DNA from: Rheinheimera sp. A13L
GTDB lineage: Bacteria > Pseudomonadota > Gammaproteobacteria > Enterobacterales > Alteromonadaceae
Assembly (NCBI RefSeq): GCF_000217935.1
Contig: NZ_AFHI01000034.1
Location: 157,109-221,108 of the forward strand
Direction of reading: 5' to 3'
DNA length: 64,000 bases
Shown here: one piece after another, positions 47,462 through 57,351 of the stretch
How positions within the stretch are numbered: position 1 is the stretch's first letter
How the letters are laid out: the number at the start of each line of letters is the position of its first letter
Program-made: the position numbers and the translations under genes
Notes under the pieces: model-generated
The model's input: the letters and a program-made list of their open reading frames with translations, nothing else
What the model was told of the DNA's origin: nothing
Database searches by the model: none

Positions 47462-48985
47462 TTAAACATCATCCTCTTCAACCAGAGCCTCTTCAACACT
47501 CTTAAACTCTTCCAGTGCAGCAGTCAACAATTCAACAATTTCAATGGCGATAACGGCTGGTGGTTGCAGGTTGTCACTGTCTTCTAACGACTCATCTTTT
47601 AACCAGGAAATATCCAGATTGGTTTTATCTCTGGCGATAATTTCATTGTAACTAAACTCGCGCCAGCGACTATCGGGGCTTGGGCCACCATCCTCTTCGC
47701 GCGGGCTATCTTGCCAGTTTGATACGCGCTTTTTCTTATCTTCCGCGCAAAATAACGCTACAAATTCATCAAAATCAGAACGGGTTAATTTGTTCTCTTT
47801 CAACGTTTTGTGCACGTTAGTGCGGCAGTCATACACCCAGACGCTCTTGGTCCATGGCTCTTTTGAAGCAGGCATAGCGTCAAAAAACAGTACATTCGCT
47901 TTTACACCCTGGGCATAAAAAATGCCGGTTGGTAAACGTAAAATGGTGTGTAAATTAAACTGGTTTAGCAGTACTTTACGAATGGTTTCGCCAGCCCCAC
48001 CTTCGAACAACACGTTATCTGGCAGCACAACTGCCGCTTTGCCGGTGCCTACGCGCAGCATATTGCCGATGTGCTGCACAAAGTTAAGTTGCTTGTTTGA
48101 GGTATCAGCCCAGAAATCGGAACGCTCGTAAGTGAGCTTTTCTTTTTCTAACTTGCCTGATTTCTCGCTGATTATCGTGATAGAGCTTTTCCTGCCAAAT
48201 GGTGGGTTAGCCAACACCATATCAACTTTATTATCGCCAACCTCTTTCGCCAGTGCGTCAGAAGTTGAAATAGGGCACTCATCAGTACCAATACCATGCA
48301 GGTACAAGTTCATGGCACAAAGGCGGGCAACCGAGTCAGAGATATCGTTGCCACGAAACGCCTCTTCTTTTAAAAAACGTGCTTCTTTTTTAGATAACGG
48401 GCGCGCTGTGTTTTTGACAATGTAGTCATGTGCAACGGTTAAAAAACCGCCGGTTCCGCAGGCAGGGTCAGCAATAATCTGCATGGGCTGTGGCTGCATC
48501 ACATCAACAATAGCTTCAATGATTGGGCGAGGGGTAAAATACTGGCCAGCGCCCTTTTTCTCACTTTCAGCGCCCTTTTGCAGCAATCCTTCGTAAATGG
48601 CACCTTTGACATCAATACTGAGAGTTGACCATGATTCTTTATTGATCATGTCAATCAATCGTTCAAGCTTGGCTGGATCCTGGATTTTATTTTGAGCCTT
48701 GCGGAAAATGGTACCAAGCGTGCCTTTCTGGCCACCTAACATTTCAAGTGTTTTGCGATATTCGGTTTCAAGCTCTGCGCCATCAAGCTTAATAAGCAGC
48801 TTCCAGCGCTCGGTTGCTAAGTTCTCTGCTTCTTGACCACCAGCAGCACGCTCTGCTGCCATTTTGAGGAAAATCAGGTAAGTTAGCTGTTCTACATAAT
48901 CGCCATAGCCGACGCCTTCATCACGCAGCACGTGAGCATAGTTCCAAACGCGGTTTACAATTTCTGTTGTACTGACGTTATTCAT
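47462..48985 (-). CDS. hsdM: type I restriction-modification DNA methyltransferase (HsdM)
   Basis: The 507-residue N6-adenine methyltransferase has the HsdM N-terminal domain (about 5-130), GAGQYFTP (145-152), the SAM motif ADPACGTGG (172-180) and catalytic NPPF (260-263). It methylates the host copy of the target site and with HsdS makes the methylase trimer. The start overlaps the HNH gene stop (ATGA, 4 bases). Motifs are complete, so it should be active. Confidence 0.95.
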   Translation of the reverse strand: MNNVSTTEIVNRVWNYAHVLRDEGVGYGDYVEQLTYLIFLKMAAERAAGGQEAENLATERWKLLIKLDGAELETEYRKTLEMLGGQKGTLGTIFRKAQNKIQDPAKLERLIDMINKESWSTLSIDVKGAIYEGLLQKGAESEKKGAGQYFTPRPIIEAIVDVMQPQPMQIIADPACGTGGFLTVAHDYIVKNTARPLSKKEARFLKEEAFRGNDISDSVARLCAMNLYLHGIGTDECPISTSDALAKEVGDNKVDMVLANPPFGRKSSITIISEKSGKLEKEKLTYERSDFWADTSNKQLNFVQHIGNMLRVGTGKAAVVLPDNVLFEGGAGETIRKVLLNQFNLHTILRLPTGIFYAQGVKANVLFFDAMPASKEPWTKSVWVYDCRTNVHKTLKENKLTRSDFDEFVALFCAEDKKKRVSNWQDSPREEDGGPSPDSRWREFSYNEIIARDKTNLDISWLKDESLEDSDNLQPPAVIAIEIVELLTAALEEFKSVEEALVEEDDV

Positions 48986-49905
48986 TGTGGTTCTCGATCA
49001 AGCATAGATTTAACCCATGGAAGGGCAGCAAATTCATTCAAGTAAAGTCTCGCTGCAGTATTAAATTTTGTCTGGGTGCATGAGGGACGTATAAGCTTCA
49101 TTAGCTCTTTTTTATTAGATTTAATCTGCTGAGAATGCGCGGCAACACCTTGCTGCAATAGATCATTTGTGTTTGCTACTAGCTGATTTATCTTTTGTCT
49201 AATAGCCATCCTTGCTTTCTTTGTTGGGCCGTGATTAAGATGAAATCTTTCAATAGATTCAATAGCTTTTTTATAATTATCAGATGTTTGATCACTACAA
49301 TTAGGCGTAGCAAGTCCATTTATGTTGAAAGCTAACAGTTCACAATCATCAGGATCCGTAGGGTCTAATAATTTAGGGCGCTCCTGATTATTATCTTGCG
49401 GCGTCTTATTCCAATCTGGTGGCGTAAACACAGGGAAGTGGTCTTGCTTACCTCCGGCCGTATCAACTTCGACACGGCGCGAGTTGCAGTAAGTACAAGC
49501 GAAACGGAAGTTGCGCCAATCAAATGCCAACCACCAATAGCCGGGATGATCACTGCACTCAGCTACTCTACCTTTCGGTCTAAAGTGATCTATTGGGTTG
49601 TCAGATCTCAACTCATTGGTTTCGCAATACCAACATTTTCCATTAGACTGCTTTGCCAACACCTCACTTAGGCTCCCCCAAACGTCACTTTTGCTCGCAA
49701 TAGCAGTTTTCAGGGCAGTACCAGCGGCATTTAATAGCTCCGTGGCAAGCCTTTGAGCATCCCAACCTTCCTGAACTCCTTTTGCACTCGTAGCAACCTC
49801 GGCTTCAGCAACCTTTCGATTAACGAATGCCCAAGCGCTAGCTACTTTATCGTCCCAATCATCAGGGAGTTCGAGTTCAACCTCATCAATATCGATGTAA
49901 CGCAT
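48982..49905 (-). CDS. HNH endonuclease, PtuB/TIGR02646-like, inside the hsd operon
   Basis: The 307-residue protein carries an HNH zinc-finger-type nuclease core: CWYC (91-94), Asp106-His107 in PIDHFRPKG, and CTYCN (137-141), with the hallmark GYWWLAFDWRN between. This layout fits the HNH proteins (TIGR02646 group) that act as effectors in Septu (PtuB) and in Ec78-type retrons. The first about 85 residues are helical. The start overlaps the ATPase gene stop by one base and its stop overlaps hsdM. It probably cuts DNA or another nucleic acid when released or activated by the ATPase; that is inferred from relatives. Confidence 0.85.
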   Translation of the reverse strand: MRYIDIDEVELELPDDWDDKVASAWAFVNRKVAEAEVATSAKGVQEGWDAQRLATELLNAAGTALKTAIASKSDVWGSLSEVLAKQSNGKCWYCETNELRSDNPIDHFRPKGRVAECSDHPGYWWLAFDWRNFRFACTYCNSRRVEVDTAGGKQDHFPVFTPPDWNKTPQDNNQERPKLLDPTDPDDCELLAFNINGLATPNCSDQTSDNYKKAIESIERFHLNHGPTKKARMAIRQKINQLVANTNDLLQQGVAAHSQQIKSNKKELMKLIRPSCTQTKFNTAARLYLNEFAALPWVKSMLDREPQ

Positions 49906-51539
49906 TACTCACCAGCCTCTTCAGCATCCAATTCAGCAAGTATTTCATCCGTCATAACACTCAGCTCTTGCCGATCGCCATCGCTTAAAAAAGTCTGCGT
50001 GAATAGTTTATCACTATGCTTCCTGCCCCACGCTTTTACAAAGGCTGAGAAATACGGGTCCGAATACGCCTCTAAAAAGCCAGCTTTATCTAGTTCGGTT
50101 TGGAGTTCTTTATACCGAGTTTCTTCGGCGGGAGACCGTTCAATTTTAGCAAGCAAAATGGCGTGCTCATCTAAGCTTTCGAGCGTTTGCGGGTCTAGAT
50201 CAGAGCGAAGCCCAAACATATCGCTCATCAAAATACCGGAAAAGCCCATACCTTTGGGCTCGTACAGTGGTGGTGTGGCAAATACCTTTAAGTCATTCTC
50301 ATCTCGCTTCATGATCTGGATCTGCCCCTTTTTCAGAGTAGAAATAACGATGGGATCATGCGTAGCTAAAACAATATGGCTATTATCAACCCCCTCTTTG
50401 TTACCTTTTTCCGTGTTGAGATTAAAACCCGCCACTTCTTGCAGGAAGTTGATGTACTCCATGCTCCAAGCAGGATTTAAATGGGTATCAGGCTCGTCAA
50501 GTAAGAACAACGACTCATCATCTCTGGTGAATCGTAATAAACCGAGGACAGTTAATAGTTGTTGCTCACCCTCGCTAAGCTCTCTGAACGTTAATGAGTC
50601 GTCAGAACCATTTTTATTCTTAATTTTTACCCTGATACGAACTTCAAAAATCAAATTTGAAAAGTAGATACTTTCTAACAACTTGAAGAAGTCTTTGTCC
50701 GAGGTATCTTTGCCAACCTGCTTTAAAGCAGACAGATCCTTCAGATATAAAAAGAGTGCATCAACATTTTCTGGACTCTTTTTCATTGGATGCGGGACTT
50801 TAATTGTCTTTCGCATTGGAGCTAGAGAGGCTGAAAACAGCCTATCCAGGAATGGCATAACCACTCCATTCGCGTTCCAGAACCTTGAGTCCCCCTCTTT
50901 ACTCGTCCAATCAGGCTTATTCAAGACAAATAAGACTGACTCGATCCCCTCAATAAAGAGTTTTTCTTTCAGGAATTTGGTTACCTTCTCATCTGAGCTT
51001 AAAAAGAAAGCTAACAATACAAAGTTACTATGTACTTTCTGTGCATAGAACAATGGCCTCAAAGGTAAAGTTTTTTCATCCAAACCATATTTATTGGGAT
51101 AAAGCAACTGGTCTCTGAAGATTCTTTGATGATCATAAAAGTGAGTTGCAAGCCGATCACTTGGTCCAGAGTAATAACCAAAGACATTCGATGGCAAAAA
51201 GCGTCTTTGCTCATCATCGAAAAATTCTCCGGCTTTATCTGTTACGAGTTTTCCCTCTTTTGATACAACTTTAATGTTGTACTGCTCTTTTTTGATTTCA
51301 GTAGCGAGCGCCTCCACTGTAATTCTGTTACCACGACAAAGGTATTCTAGACGGTATGAGAATGTGGGAGATTTGTGTAGATCGAGTTCACGAAATATAA
51401 TTACCAGAGCCTCAATGACATTAGACTTACCTGCCCCGTTCCATCCGATGACAACGGTGACCAGCTCATCTTCATCAAAGTCTATTTCAATGTTCTTTAA
51501 GTTTTTAAACTCACTGATCCACAGCTTATCTAGCTTCAT
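49905..51539 (-). CDS. AAA/SMC-like ATPase, PtuA-like, restriction-system-associated
   Basis: The 544-residue protein has an ABC/SMC-type ATPase split by a long insert: Walker A GWNGAGKS (32-39), signature LSEGEQQLL (321-329), Walker B FLLDEPDTHLNP (345-356) and the switch ATHD (392-395). It resembles PtuA of Septu and the NCBI family 'restriction system-associated AAA ATPase'. The ATG directly follows the hsdS stop codon with no gap, and its stop overlaps the HNH gene start. Together with the HNH protein it forms a two-gene unit placed between hsdS and hsdM. Confidence 0.85.
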   Translation of the reverse strand: MKLDKLWISEFKNLKNIEIDFDEDELVTVVIGWNGAGKSNVIEALVIIFRELDLHKSPTFSYRLEYLCRGNRITVEALATEIKKEQYNIKVVSKEGKLVTDKAGEFFDDEQRRFLPSNVFGYYSGPSDRLATHFYDHQRIFRDQLLYPNKYGLDEKTLPLRPLFYAQKVHSNFVLLAFFLSSDEKVTKFLKEKLFIEGIESVLFVLNKPDWTSKEGDSRFWNANGVVMPFLDRLFSASLAPMRKTIKVPHPMKKSPENVDALFLYLKDLSALKQVGKDTSDKDFFKLLESIYFSNLIFEVRIRVKIKNKNGSDDSLTFRELSEGEQQLLTVLGLLRFTRDDESLFLLDEPDTHLNPAWSMEYINFLQEVAGFNLNTEKGNKEGVDNSHIVLATHDPIVISTLKKGQIQIMKRDENDLKVFATPPLYEPKGMGFSGILMSDMFGLRSDLDPQTLESLDEHAILLAKIERSPAEETRYKELQTELDKAGFLEAYSDPYFSAFVKAWGRKHSDKLFTQTFLSDGDRQELSVMTDEILAELDAEEAGE

Positions 51540-53339
51540 TCAGTTTACTTCCTTGTATTCGAACTTATCGCCTTGTTTCTTTTTATCTAAAAAATACGGA
51601 GTTACTTCGATCCCTGCGCGGGAAGATACTTCCTTTAACTCTTGATAAAATACTTCAATACTTTCAGGCGAAACATCACTTTGAAAACCAGCAAGCTCAA
51701 ATATTTCTTCAACCTTTAACGCTTTTTTAGATTCTTTAATTACTTCAAAAATAGGCCTCTTGTTCATGATCTTTGCCTTTTTTTTCATTTTCCGCTGAGT
51801 AACTTTTTCGTTCGTAAATGACTTTAGTTTTTCATCTAGAATTCTTTCCAATAGCTCTTCAGCCGTTTCTTCCGTCTGTTCATTACAGACCAATCTACCA
51901 GTGAATGCTTTGCTTAAAATCGCAGCTTTTAATCGTGCACTAAGCTTAATCTTGTGGTCTAACTCCTCTTCGGTCTTAAATGCTGCAGCAAGTTTTTCTG
52001 TGACTAAAGACGATATTTCTCTAGCTTCCTCCAAAGGAGGCAATGGAATAGGTAGGCTGGAAATTTTTGAAATGCTTAAGGTATAAAGACCGGATGTAGA
52101 GCTTGCGACCGCTTTGATTTGATCTCGACCGTACAGCGACATTAACCAAAAAACGATAAATTCGCTGAGTGTTTTTTCAATCAATCTGACCTTAATTAAA
52201 TGATTCTGGTGAACACATGGACTAACAGAATTATCCCAAATTGCAATACGACCGATTTGTTCAGGGCTGCCATTCCCTTCAACTATAAGCAAATCTTTAT
52301 CTTGAAGAAGTACTCTATCTAGTTCCGTCTCAGAAACGCTAATTTCATGGATTTCGTCTAAGCGAAGTTCATTTGCGTAGACATTAGCAACCCTTAAGTA
52401 CGGGATCTTTCGTTGATTAGTATTTTTTTTAATGCTCTTGGTAAGACCACCGCTAACGAAACCAATAGATTCAAAATAACACCACTGCCAACCTTCAGGT
52501 AATTCGAAGGGGGGATTACTATCAAAAGAGCTATTCGGCTCTTTATACTTATCTTTCCAATTGCCGCCTTTTGGCAAACTACCTTTTCTAGCATAGATTT
52601 TTAGCTGTTCCTGCTCCCAGTTTTTACGCCGCTCAGTGAGAATTCGCTCCAGTAATTTATCCGCAGGCTCAAGCTTTTCAGCATTTTGTACACGCCATTT
52701 TTCGGTAAGTTTACCCGTTACGGCATCTTTTAATACCGACTGTCGATATTGCTGTAACTTTGCTTTTGTTTGTTTTAAGCCCTCCACGCCAGCGTCGATA
52801 TGGGAAAATAACTCTTCTATTTTATCGACTATGACTGTTTGTGCGTTAAGAGGGGGCAGTGGTAGGGGAATCTGCCCAATAGACCCCGAAGACAGATGCT
52901 TAACAGTTACTGAAGATGTTTCAGCATGTATCGCATTAAGATATGGTTGGATAACGTAGAATAGAAATTTTTTATTATAAAGTTCCGTGTTTACATCAAT
53001 CTTACATACTCGCTGATTTAAGAGCGCATCCTCGCCTTGCCAAATTGCGGCATTAAAATCGCCATCCATTCCAACTAATAAATCACCCTTCTTTACGATA
53101 TATTGCTCGTCAAATTCACCCGAGTAATATGTATTTGTCCTGTCTTTTCCAACATCTCGAATTCGGATTAAAGCTTTACCTTTGCCTGAGTCACTGGAAA
53201 ACAATGCAGACTTAAATGCGTACCCATTGAGAATATTAGCAATATGGTCAAGCTCAACCCTCTCCCACGAGGGGTGTTTACCTAATACTTCTTTTGAGGA
53301 TTCCTGCACGATCTCTGCAGGGCTTCTAGCAAGTGCCAT
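51540..53339 (-). CDS. hsdS: type I restriction-modification specificity subunit (HsdS)
   Basis: The 599-residue protein has two target-recognition domains (about 15-170 and 285-430), each followed by a conserved helix with PLPPL motifs (IPLPLPPLNAQTVIV and LPIPLPPLEEAREIS). HsdS reads a bipartite DNA site for HsdM and HsdR. An extra C-terminal part of about 100 residues (Lys-rich, after residue 490) is longer than usual. A TTG at 53342 is also possible; the ATG at 53339 is preferred. It is 10 bases after hsdR and abuts the ATPase gene. Confidence 0.94.
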   Translation of the reverse strand: MALARSPAEIVQESSKEVLGKHPSWERVELDHIANILNGYAFKSALFSSDSGKGKALIRIRDVGKDRTNTYYSGEFDEQYIVKKGDLLVGMDGDFNAAIWQGEDALLNQRVCKIDVNTELYNKKFLFYVIQPYLNAIHAETSSVTVKHLSSGSIGQIPLPLPPLNAQTVIVDKIEELFSHIDAGVEGLKQTKAKLQQYRQSVLKDAVTGKLTEKWRVQNAEKLEPADKLLERILTERRKNWEQEQLKIYARKGSLPKGGNWKDKYKEPNSSFDSNPPFELPEGWQWCYFESIGFVSGGLTKSIKKNTNQRKIPYLRVANVYANELRLDEIHEISVSETELDRVLLQDKDLLIVEGNGSPEQIGRIAIWDNSVSPCVHQNHLIKVRLIEKTLSEFIVFWLMSLYGRDQIKAVASSTSGLYTLSISKISSLPIPLPPLEEAREISSLVTEKLAAAFKTEEELDHKIKLSARLKAAILSKAFTGRLVCNEQTEETAEELLERILDEKLKSFTNEKVTQRKMKKKAKIMNKRPIFEVIKESKKALKVEEIFELAGFQSDVSPESIEVFYQELKEVSSRAGIEVTPYFLDKKKQGDKFEYKEVN

Positions 53340-53349
53340 CAATTTATAC

Positions 53350-56115
53350 CTAAGCTATAAGATAGCCATTTAATTCGTCAACTACGTTATTCAGCTTTTC
53401 ACCGAATAACTGCTTAGCCTTGAGCACGCCACCTTTCTGGTTAAATGGGGCATAGTCAAAGTCATCGATCATCATTTCTGCATTTTGCGCAATTTGCTGC
53501 TTAATTAAGTTAAGCCACTCCAGCTGCGCTGGTGTAAATTCAGTGCCCGAATACTGTTGCTGCTGCACCCAGGCATTAAACCTGCGCTCTACTAACTCGG
53601 GAAATGGCTCTAACACATCTTTTAGCCCTGTCGCGTAGGAAACTAAGCTGACGATATTGGTTAAAAGCGTTGCCGGTGGCAGACCTTTTACCTTCGCCGT
53701 TTCCAACTGCTGATACGCCTTCCACACTTCGATAGGGGCGATATTGTACGGTGGTGCCTGAATATTTTCAGCTAATGCTTCGATTTGTTCGTAACTTAAA
53801 TGCCGCTGTTGGTAGGGTTTGCTGTAAATTAGCTCAATTGCGCTTAGTTCTGCTTTGTTATCGGCAATAAACTGCTTAAAACTTTTGATAATGTGCTGAG
53901 CCTTTTCGGCATCAAAGCCGGCACTCTGCAACTCGTCAGCAGTATCGTCGATAATTTGGTCGGTTTGCCGTCTTACTTTTTCAATGGTTTCCCGTACATC
54001 CGGGTTATGAAACGGTTTCACAGCAGCTTCGGCAATGGGTTTGTAGACTTCATCGCGTTGCTCTTGTGTAGGTGCATCGGTACCAAACTGAATTTTTGCC
54101 TGCTGCTCTAGGTACTCTTCATTAGTCGCCCTGATAAGCTCGCCTGCCACTAACGCCAGGGGTTTACCTATTGGCTCACTTAACATAGCACGCTGTTTTG
54201 CATCCATGGTAAGGTCTAAACGCACCAGCCTGTTACCCAGGGTTTGGAGCGTTTCAGCCGAGCGATCGCCCCTGGCTATTTGCTCCATCAGCTTTTCAGT
54301 TGAGACGGATGGCTTCTTTTCCATCGATTTACTTTCGGTTTTATCACTCTCGGTCACACCAACAGCATCCACGAGGACAAACCGGGTTTTAGCTTTGGCG
54401 TCTGGCGTTACCTGGTGTAGCGAATCGATATCGATAACGCGGGTACCACGGCCTTTCATCTGCTCGTAGTAGGCCTGGCTGCGCACATCGCGCATAAAAA
54501 TCAGACACTCTAGCGGTTTAATGTCAGTACCGGTCGCAATCATATCTACCGTAACGGCTATACGCAGCCTTGGGCTGGTGCGAAACTCGGCGATAGTGTC
54601 TTCTGCAGCTTTTTTACCCACGCGATAGGTGATTTTTTTACAGAAGCTGTTTCCCTCGTTAAATACCTCGCGTACTTTATCGACGATACGATCAGCATGA
54701 TCATCATCTTTAGCGAAGATTAGTGTTTTGGGTACCCAGCTGCGATCGGCAAAACACTCCGGCAAGCAGCGTTCCTTAAATGCCGTTAATACAGTTCGGA
54801 TTTGATTCGGCGCTATTACGCTGCGGTCTAGTTGGGTTTTGCTGTAAGCCTGATCCTGGTCCAGCACTTCCTGACGCTGCTTTTTAGTCAAGCGGTCACG
54901 AACCTGAACGGCGGTGCCCGCTTCGATTACATCACCTTGCTCTGTTTTTTTGGTTTTAATTCGATAGATGTCATAACCCACATTTACTTTATCGATAACA
55001 GCTTTTTCGTGAGTGTATTCAGCCACCAGATTCTGATTAAAAAAGCCAATGGTCTTTTTGGTTGGTGTGGCAGTAAGGCCAATGATAAAAGCATCGAAGT
55101 ACTCGATGACCTGCCGCCATAAGTTGTAAATTGAGCGGTGGCACTCGTCGATTATGACTAAATCAAAAGCTTCAATTGGGATTTCAGAGTTATAGCTGAC
55201 TGCTCTTGGTGCTGTAGAGAGTGTTTCTTCTTCGATCTCATACCCCGAGCGTTCATCAGCATCATCATCCAGCTCTACACCACTTAACTGGGAATACAAG
55301 CGCTGAATAGTCGATATAGTCACTTTAGTTGTGTCGGCCACGCCGGTGGTACCAAGAATATTCACGTTGTAATGCGATGTGAATTTTCGGCCATCAACAG
55401 GGGTATCGTACTGTTCAAATTCCTTTTTGGCCTGACGGCCTAAATTACCCCGGTCGACTAAAAACAACACTCGCTTTGCTTTAGCGTAGTGAGCAAGGCG
55501 GAAGATCTGGGTAACGGCGGTAAAGGTTTTACCTGAACCAGTGGCCATTTGTAGTAAAGCACGAGGTTCATTTCGCTTTAACGATTTTTCTATACCGGAA
55601 ATGGCTTCAATCTGGCAGTCGCGCAGGCCATTCGTTTCAAGCACAGGTAGGTCGAGGAATCGGTCGCGAAGCGTCTTTTCTTCCTCCAGCCATTTCTTTA
55701 AGGTTTCGGGTTTATGAAAATGAAATACATTGCGGCTGCGCGCTTTCGGGTCGCGATAATCGCAAAAACGAATTTCTGTGCTGGTTGCTTCGTATGTAAA
55801 AGGGAGAGCGTCCATCCAACGCTGAGTAAACGCAGATTTAGAGATGCTGTAACGACCACTTTGCTCAGCAACACCGCCCAGCGAAACGCCATCTTTCTTA
55901 GCTTCGATCACGCCACAAGCTTTGCCTGCTACAAATAACATGTAGTCAACTGGACCGGTTGTAGTATCCATTTCCCGGATAGCTACGCCGTACACCCCCT
56001 CTTTACCGGCGATAAGATTCATACGCTTTTTGTCTTGGACAACCCAGCCAGCATCAGCCAGCTTCCTATCTATAATGACACGCGCCTGATCTTCAGGTCT
56101 TAATTGGCCATCCAT
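53350..56115 (-). CDS. hsdR: type I restriction endonuclease subunit (HsdR)
   Basis: The 921-residue protein has an N-terminal PD-(D/E)XK nuclease (Asp57, Glu71-Ala-Lys73 in VDYMLFVAG...IEAKK), a two-lobe DEAD-like helicase/translocase (Walker A ATGSGKT at 191-197, VIIDECHRS, and MKGRGTRV) and an EcoEI-like C-terminal domain. HsdR pulls unmethylated DNA and cuts it at a distance. Sequence type resembles the EcoEI-like group. It is the first gene of the minus-strand block; the upstream region is shared with the divergent CoiA-like gene. It looks complete. Confidence 0.95.
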   Translation of the reverse strand: MDGQLRPEDQARVIIDRKLADAGWVVQDKKRMNLIAGKEGVYGVAIREMDTTTGPVDYMLFVAGKACGVIEAKKDGVSLGGVAEQSGRYSISKSAFTQRWMDALPFTYEATSTEIRFCDYRDPKARSRNVFHFHKPETLKKWLEEEKTLRDRFLDLPVLETNGLRDCQIEAISGIEKSLKRNEPRALLQMATGSGKTFTAVTQIFRLAHYAKAKRVLFLVDRGNLGRQAKKEFEQYDTPVDGRKFTSHYNVNILGTTGVADTTKVTISTIQRLYSQLSGVELDDDADERSGYEIEEETLSTAPRAVSYNSEIPIEAFDLVIIDECHRSIYNLWRQVIEYFDAFIIGLTATPTKKTIGFFNQNLVAEYTHEKAVIDKVNVGYDIYRIKTKKTEQGDVIEAGTAVQVRDRLTKKQRQEVLDQDQAYSKTQLDRSVIAPNQIRTVLTAFKERCLPECFADRSWVPKTLIFAKDDDHADRIVDKVREVFNEGNSFCKKITYRVGKKAAEDTIAEFRTSPRLRIAVTVDMIATGTDIKPLECLIFMRDVRSQAYYEQMKGRGTRVIDIDSLHQVTPDAKAKTRFVLVDAVGVTESDKTESKSMEKKPSVSTEKLMEQIARGDRSAETLQTLGNRLVRLDLTMDAKQRAMLSEPIGKPLALVAGELIRATNEEYLEQQAKIQFGTDAPTQEQRDEVYKPIAEAAVKPFHNPDVRETIEKVRRQTDQIIDDTADELQSAGFDAEKAQHIIKSFKQFIADNKAELSAIELIYSKPYQQRHLSYEQIEALAENIQAPPYNIAPIEVWKAYQQLETAKVKGLPPATLLTNIVSLVSYATGLKDVLEPFPELVERRFNAWVQQQQYSGTEFTPAQLEWLNLIKQQIAQNAEMMIDDFDYAPFNQKGGVLKAKQLFGEKLNNVVDELNGYLIA

Positions 56116-56376
56116 ACCTGCCCTTAAATTAAAGAATCATATTTAAGCTAATCAGCAACCGCTCAGTCCGCCTATCTATAGAGAGACTTACTTTATACGC
56201 GTTAAAACAGCTGTTTGCGAAAACTTACAATGCCCAACGCTGCATGTGATTGATGTTAAATTTACTATACCTTCAAGTTCCCAATTTTTAAAATATTTTC
56301 CTTGAAAAGCAACCTCTCTGCCGTCAACAATACCCTCACTAAATCAAATTATTGAGATAGGTCACCAGGATATTCA
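56116..56376. other. divergent promoter region between hsdR and the CoiA-like gene
   Basis: This 261-base A+T-rich gap holds no gene. Possible -10 boxes on the minus strand are TATAAA (near 56196) and TATAGT (near 56264); both have poor -35 boxes. No operator palindrome was obvious by eye. Both defence units must be read from here, so joint control is possible. Confidence 0.45.
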
Positions 56377-57351
56377 ATGCAAGGGAATGAGCAGTCGGTA
56401 CAGTTTGCATATGCCAAAACCGATGAAAATGAGTTAGTACACATCCGAAAAGCTTCGCGGGCTGAGCGATACATTTGCCCGAGTTGCCATGAATCAATGA
56501 TACCGGTGCTAGGTGAAAATAATGCCAAGCATTTTCGTCACCATAAAGCTGTTTGCTCTTATGAGAGTTACCTGCACCAGACAGCAAAAATAGCGATCTA
56601 TCATCGCCTTCTAAATGAAAATGTCGTGCCGCTTAAACTTCTTCGGGAGGCTGAGTGTCGTTCTGCTAAAGCAGAGTTACTAGCCGGCCAGTTTCAGCCT
56701 TGTAAGATGCTTATCCCCGCAATTTATAACTTAAAGGCGCTTTTTGATCAGGTTGCGCTTGAGCAATACGACGCAGAAACTGGGTTTAAACCGGATGTCT
56801 TGCTAACTGATGCCAACTCGAGCGCAAAGTGCTATATCGAAATTCACGTCACTAACCCATGCTCTAAAGACAAAATAGACACTGGCGTGCCAATACTGGA
56901 ATTTCATGTGAAATCAGAGTCGGATATTACGGCACTGATCAGCAGTGACTTTAGCGCTGAAGATACCATATTGACGTATTACAACTTCAAACTTACAAGC
57001 CGTGTCACTGACCACTGTCTGGAGCAATGTCACCACGCAAAAGTTGTAATAGATGAGTGGAAGTTAAGCCCTAATGGGAGACTACAAAAACAAACTTTCA
57101 GATATCAGGACATTGATCATACTGCAACAAGCCCTAGCATCGCATGGCCGAAAAATTTGGCCCCGCAAGAACAACTTACAAGATTACGAAACTTGATACA
57201 CAGAGCTGACGCCCTGAACGTTCATGCCAACTGCGTTAATTGCATTCATGCATCTAACTGGGAGAATGGATTCCTTCACTGCAGTAAAAAGCACATAAAA
57301 GCACCTTACACAGAAGCAAAGTTGTGCGCGCAATATAGGTCAGTGAAATGA
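56377..57351 (+). CDS. CoiA-like nuclease-domain protein
   Basis: The 324-residue protein has an N-terminal zinc-like motif CPSC (34-37) with HFRHH (52-56), then a nuclease-like core with Asp140 (GFKPDVLLTDAN) and Glu155 (CYIEIHVTN), the Asp...Glu-x-(Lys/Gln) pattern of PD-(D/E)XK enzymes as in CoiA of Gram-positive competence; the third position reads His. A second Cys cluster (CVNCIHAS and later LHC, LCAQY) lies near the C terminus. It overlaps the helicase gene by 4 bases. Natural competence is unlikely given the context; a nuclease partner of the helicase is more likely. Confidence 0.7.
   Translation: MQGNEQSVQFAYAKTDENELVHIRKASRAERYICPSCHESMIPVLGENNAKHFRHHKAVCSYESYLHQTAKIAIYHRLLNENVVPLKLLREAECRSAKAELLAGQFQPCKMLIPAIYNLKALFDQVALEQYDAETGFKPDVLLTDANSSAKCYIEIHVTNPCSKDKIDTGVPILEFHVKSESDITALISSDFSAEDTILTYYNFKLTSRVTDHCLEQCHHAKVVIDEWKLSPNGRLQKQTFRYQDIDHTATSPSIAWPKNLAPQEQLTRLRNLIHRADALNVHANCVNCIHASNWENGFLHCSKKHIKAPYTEAKLCAQYRSVK

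Noticed and set aside
49753..50667. 304-codon plus-strand frame opposite the AAA ATPase gene
   Set aside because: It is long, but Ser/Phe/Cys-rich as expected for an antisense frame and the opposite strand has all ATPase motifs.
53350..56115. BREX or DISARM system around the helicase and methylase genes
   Set aside because: The methylase, specificity and helicase proteins fit a standard type I HsdM/HsdS/HsdR set; no PglZ, BrxC or DrmA/B-like gene is present.
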